The notes under the pieces were generated by a model that had not been told where the DNA came from, made no database searches, and saw only the letters and a program-made list of their open reading frames with translations. A stretch of 64,000 nucleotides of DNA from an uncultured Eubacterium sp. (GTDB lineage: Bacteria > Bacillota > Clostridia > Lachnospirales > Lachnospiraceae): positions 1 to 64,000 of the forward strand of contig URKY01000009.1 of assembly GCA_900548465.1 (NCBI GenBank), in the 5' to 3' direction. Below, one piece after another: positions 61,571 through 64,000 of the stretch; the first letter of the stretch is position 1; each line of letters begins with the position of its first letter. The translations under genes and the position numbers were made by a program.

Positions 61571-63922
61571 TTATTTATTTAGGTTATATTTTTCCCATTT
61601 ACACTGATACATTGGTTTTTCGTAGTCATATACCGACACTGATTTTATTTTTTCTCCAGGCACTAACAGTTTCTGATCAAGCTCTTCAGGCTTATTTCTT
61701 TCAGTGCAACCGGTCTTAATCATTCCCGTTGTATTAAAGGTATTGCCCTTATGCTGGAAAAATATTACTTTAGGATAACTGGATTCAGTAACATTTGCAC
61801 TGTATGTATCTGAATCATCATCTTCTTCCGCATACAGATCTTCATATACCACTTTAGGAATTTCGTATCTGTATATTCCATCCCCAACCTTTTCACATGC
61901 AGTCTGTTTTTCGTCCGCACAATATAAAGCCACTTCAGCTTTGTTTAATAACAGACAATTCACCCCCATGTCTGTATCCCAGTCTTCCGGCATTTTAAAG
62001 TATATGTGCTTTCCTGTTTTGCTATAAGATTCAACCATGTAGTAATTATCATAGTTTCCAAGTTTCTGGATATAATACTCCATTTCTGAATTTTCAGTAA
62101 CATATTTTTTTATTAATTTCATTGTATTAGTATAATATTCAGGGACATAATAAGCTTCTACTATATTGCTTCCTTCACCATAATTAATTTCTGCCGTATT
62201 GTCAGGTTGCTCATATTGCAAAGTAATTTTGTAGCATTTATCCACATTCATTTTCTTAAATGATGTTACCGGACCATTTTCCCTTATATCCTGCTTTAAT
62301 GCACTTATGAAACTTTCCATTTTTGCTTTTTCATCTTCTCTATAGTAATCGTTTAATGATACTTCATCAGTTGAACCATTATAGTTTACTGTCATGATTA
62401 ATCCCACAACACTTACATATTTATCCGGGATTTTCCCAATATAATTTACTCCACTTGTATAGTATTTGGTGTTTTTCAATTTTTCAATTACCTTTAATAT
62501 TCCCTTTGAATATGGATAAGTGTACTTTCTGTACATTGTACTTCCATCCTTTAGTTTGTACATAAGTTTTACACTTCTTTCATCCTCACTGTGCTCCTCT
62601 TCATCACTATAAAAATCATTGCCAATAATCGGTAAAAGCCCCCCCTGCTTACGTGCTTTTATGTTTTTGCCAGCTATTTTATGAATCTCCTGTGTGTAGG
62701 CGATTATTTCTTTTTCATCTGTATAATTAGCAAGCAAATCTTCTCCGTTTACAACAAAGCTTTCACTATCTGCTGCCTTTAAACATACTTTGTCAATTTC
62801 AGACTCCTTTGGAATTTTTGTATCATATCCAAAAAGACCTGTAGTTACAACAAACAAAAAAACTGTTATGCATCCAAGAACCGCGGCACATTCGTAAAGG
62901 CTCTTTGAATATTTCTTTAAACCTCTGTTAAAAATAAGATGTAATAAAATATTTGCAGTCATTATACCTATAACCGCACCTACATAAAACCATATGTACT
63001 GTGCTTTAAGTCCATGACTTTCGTTTCCAAAATTAGCTAATATATAACCCAGTCCGAAACCTGCCACAAAGCATGTAATAAATTTAATTACAACTTCTAC
63101 TGCATCAAATGCAAAAGCATTCTGGGCTGTTTCAGCTTTTCTCTTCTTGGCGAGAATAAAGCATGCCCCCATCAGTGCTATAGTTAAAATAATCCACCAT
63201 GTAACACTTAATGTTTTTCCTGTTCCAAATATTGTTGTGTAGTAAGATGCCATAGGGGTTAAGAATGTAAATACACTTGTTGGTATATTCATTCTGTCCA
63301 TTCCCGGAACTACCGCTGATGGGAAAATATAAAAAATTAATATACAAAATGGCCATACAGCATTAATGACACCGTAAGAAATAATTACATCTGCCACTGT
63401 TCCACAACACAATGATATAAAAGCCACAAAAGTTATGTTTCCTATTATGGCTAATATTAAATATCCCATTGCCGTAAAGGCACTTACTATTGCACTGTTA
63501 TTAAACGAAAGCATTGCTCCTATAAATCCGATTACAATAACAGGTACAACTGTCAGAAGTATTGCTGAAGCATATCTTGTAAAGAACAATGTTCTTCTAC
63601 TTACCGGAAGGCTTCCAAACAAATCAACTCTTCTTTTGTTATGCATATAGGAAAACGCAATAATTGCAACAACTGTAGAAAATAATATTGTAACTGCTGC
63701 AAAGGCACATGTCATCATTGGTAAGGCTTCAGCCATTTCATCTGTATAAGTGGAAAATTTGCCATTGCTCGTCACTACAATTATTGCAAATATTTCTACC
63801 AATGGAAATGTTATGAATAACAAAATCCAATATGCAATTGAAATCCCAAAGTTTTTTCTTGCCGTCCACTTAATCAGGGCAATTATTTTTTCTTTATTTG
63901 TAAGATTCTTTCTACTTTCCAT
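61571..63922 (-). CDS. ABC-2-type permease with large extracytoplasmic C-terminal domain
   Basis: The 783-residue protein has about ten membrane helices in its first 370 residues, beginning ARKNFGISIAYWILLF and including RRVDLFGSLPVSRRTLF, a loop typical of ABC-2 permeases. A soluble region of some 400 residues follows (DTKIPKESEIDKV onward), rich in Tyr, Asp and Glu. I recall this layout from DUF6449-type permeases in Firmicutes. Its start overlaps the end of the upstream ATPase gene by 11 bp, so the two form one transporter, perhaps for peptide antibiotics or lantibiotic defence; the substrate is not shown. Confidence 0.8.
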   Translation of the reverse strand: MESRKNLTNKEKIIALIKWTARKNFGISIAYWILLFITFPLVEIFAIIVVTSNGKFSTYTDEMAEALPMMTCAFAAVTILFSTVVAIIAFSYMHNKRRVDLFGSLPVSRRTLFFTRYASAILLTVVPVIVIGFIGAMLSFNNSAIVSAFTAMGYLILAIIGNITFVAFISLCCGTVADVIISYGVINAVWPFCILIFYIFPSAVVPGMDRMNIPTSVFTFLTPMASYYTTIFGTGKTLSVTWWIILTIALMGACFILAKKRKAETAQNAFAFDAVEVVIKFITCFVAGFGLGYILANFGNESHGLKAQYIWFYVGAVIGIMTANILLHLIFNRGLKKYSKSLYECAAVLGCITVFLFVVTTGLFGYDTKIPKESEIDKVCLKAADSESFVVNGEDLLANYTDEKEIIAYTQEIHKIAGKNIKARKQGGLLPIIGNDFYSDEEEHSEDERSVKLMYKLKDGSTMYRKYTYPYSKGILKVIEKLKNTKYYTSGVNYIGKIPDKYVSVVGLIMTVNYNGSTDEVSLNDYYREDEKAKMESFISALKQDIRENGPVTSFKKMNVDKCYKITLQYEQPDNTAEINYGEGSNIVEAYYVPEYYTNTMKLIKKYVTENSEMEYYIQKLGNYDNYYMVESYSKTGKHIYFKMPEDWDTDMGVNCLLLNKAEVALYCADEKQTACEKVGDGIYRYEIPKVVYEDLYAEEDDDSDTYSANVTESSYPKVIFFQHKGNTFNTTGMIKTGCTERNKPEELDQKLLVPGEKIKSVSVYDYEKPMYQCKWEKYNLNK

Positions 63923-64000
63923 ATCCTACGCCCTCCATTTCGTTTATAAATACTTCCTCTAAAGTTGAAGGTAATACTTCAATAAATGCAGGATTAAGGG
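63912..64000 (-). CDS. ABC transporter ATPase, C-terminal end only
   Basis: The last 28 codons before the window edge read LNPAFIEVLPSTLEEVFINE... and end in GVGYGK. The TLEEVF motif is the usual C-terminal mark of ABC-2-type ATPases (TLEDVF). Walker and signature motifs are outside the window. The stop overlaps the start of the permease gene, and the GGAGG ribosome binding site for that permease lies inside this gene. Confidence 0.75.
   Translation of the reverse strand, partial: LNPAFIEVLPSTLEEVFINEMEGVGYGK

Overview
The window looks like chromosomal DNA of a low-GC, anaerobic Firmicute, most probably a butyrate-forming member of the Lachnospiraceae. The reasons are AT-rich intergenic DNA, strong AGGAGG-type ribosome binding sites, T-rich intrinsic terminators, the gene order thlA-crt-hbd-bcd-etfB-etfA, a ptb-buk pair, and small family-typical genes such as the four-cysteine DUF6472-like protein. 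I cannot name the species from sequence alone. No phage, transposase, CRISPR array or rRNA is visible. Most genes lie on the minus strand.

Layout. 1-1.2 kb: 3' part of a tRNA with a CAU anticodon, a frame-broken secreted F5/8-type (discoidin-like) gene and a LysR remnant. 1.2-7.5 kb: tex, a PAP2 membrane protein, a long palindrome, then a HAD-CPBP protease-glycosyltransferase operon and a one-TM small protein. 7.6-19.4 kb: argS-UDPGP, a Ser/Thr kinase, carAB (preceded by a 73-bp tandem repeat array), a SpoIID-like/peptidoglycan-binding protein, folA and thyA. 19.5-23 kb: an amino-acid-type ABC importer whose binding protein appears circularly permuted, a decayed secreted gene and an orphan gene. 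23-30.7 kb: a co-directional run secG / rnr-smpB-aminotransferase-DUF6472-PAP2-MATE-hflX. 30.8-39.6 kb: the lower glycolysis genes gapA, pgk, tpiA, gpmI, eno, interleaved with a secreted beta-helix protein and a CapA-like protein. 40-47 kb: PHP phosphatase, NifS-like desulfurase, SpoVB-like flippase and a heterodimeric ABC exporter. 47.5-59.5 kb: ptb-buk, an AI-2E-family permease, an NCS2 purine permease, maf, and the butyrate operon. 59.5-64 kb: DUF975 protein, ilvE and an ABC-2 permease with the tail of its ATPase.

How it fits together. Glucose carbon passes through gapA-eno to acetyl-CoA. ThlA, Hbd, Crt and Bcd/EtfAB convert acetyl-CoA to butyryl-CoA, and Ptb-Buk can convert that to butyrate plus ATP. 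A near-perfect Rex-type operator overlaps the -10 box of the thlA promoter, which suggests NADH/NAD+ control of the operon.

The most unusual items are the binding protein with swapped lobes (21102-21899), the exact 73-bp array of hairpin units upstream of the carA promoter (16221-16535), two long palindromic structures between convergent genes (4230-4416 and 53184-53320), and a ThyA with a non-canonical active-site neighbourhood. All assignments are from reading the sequence; no database search was possible.
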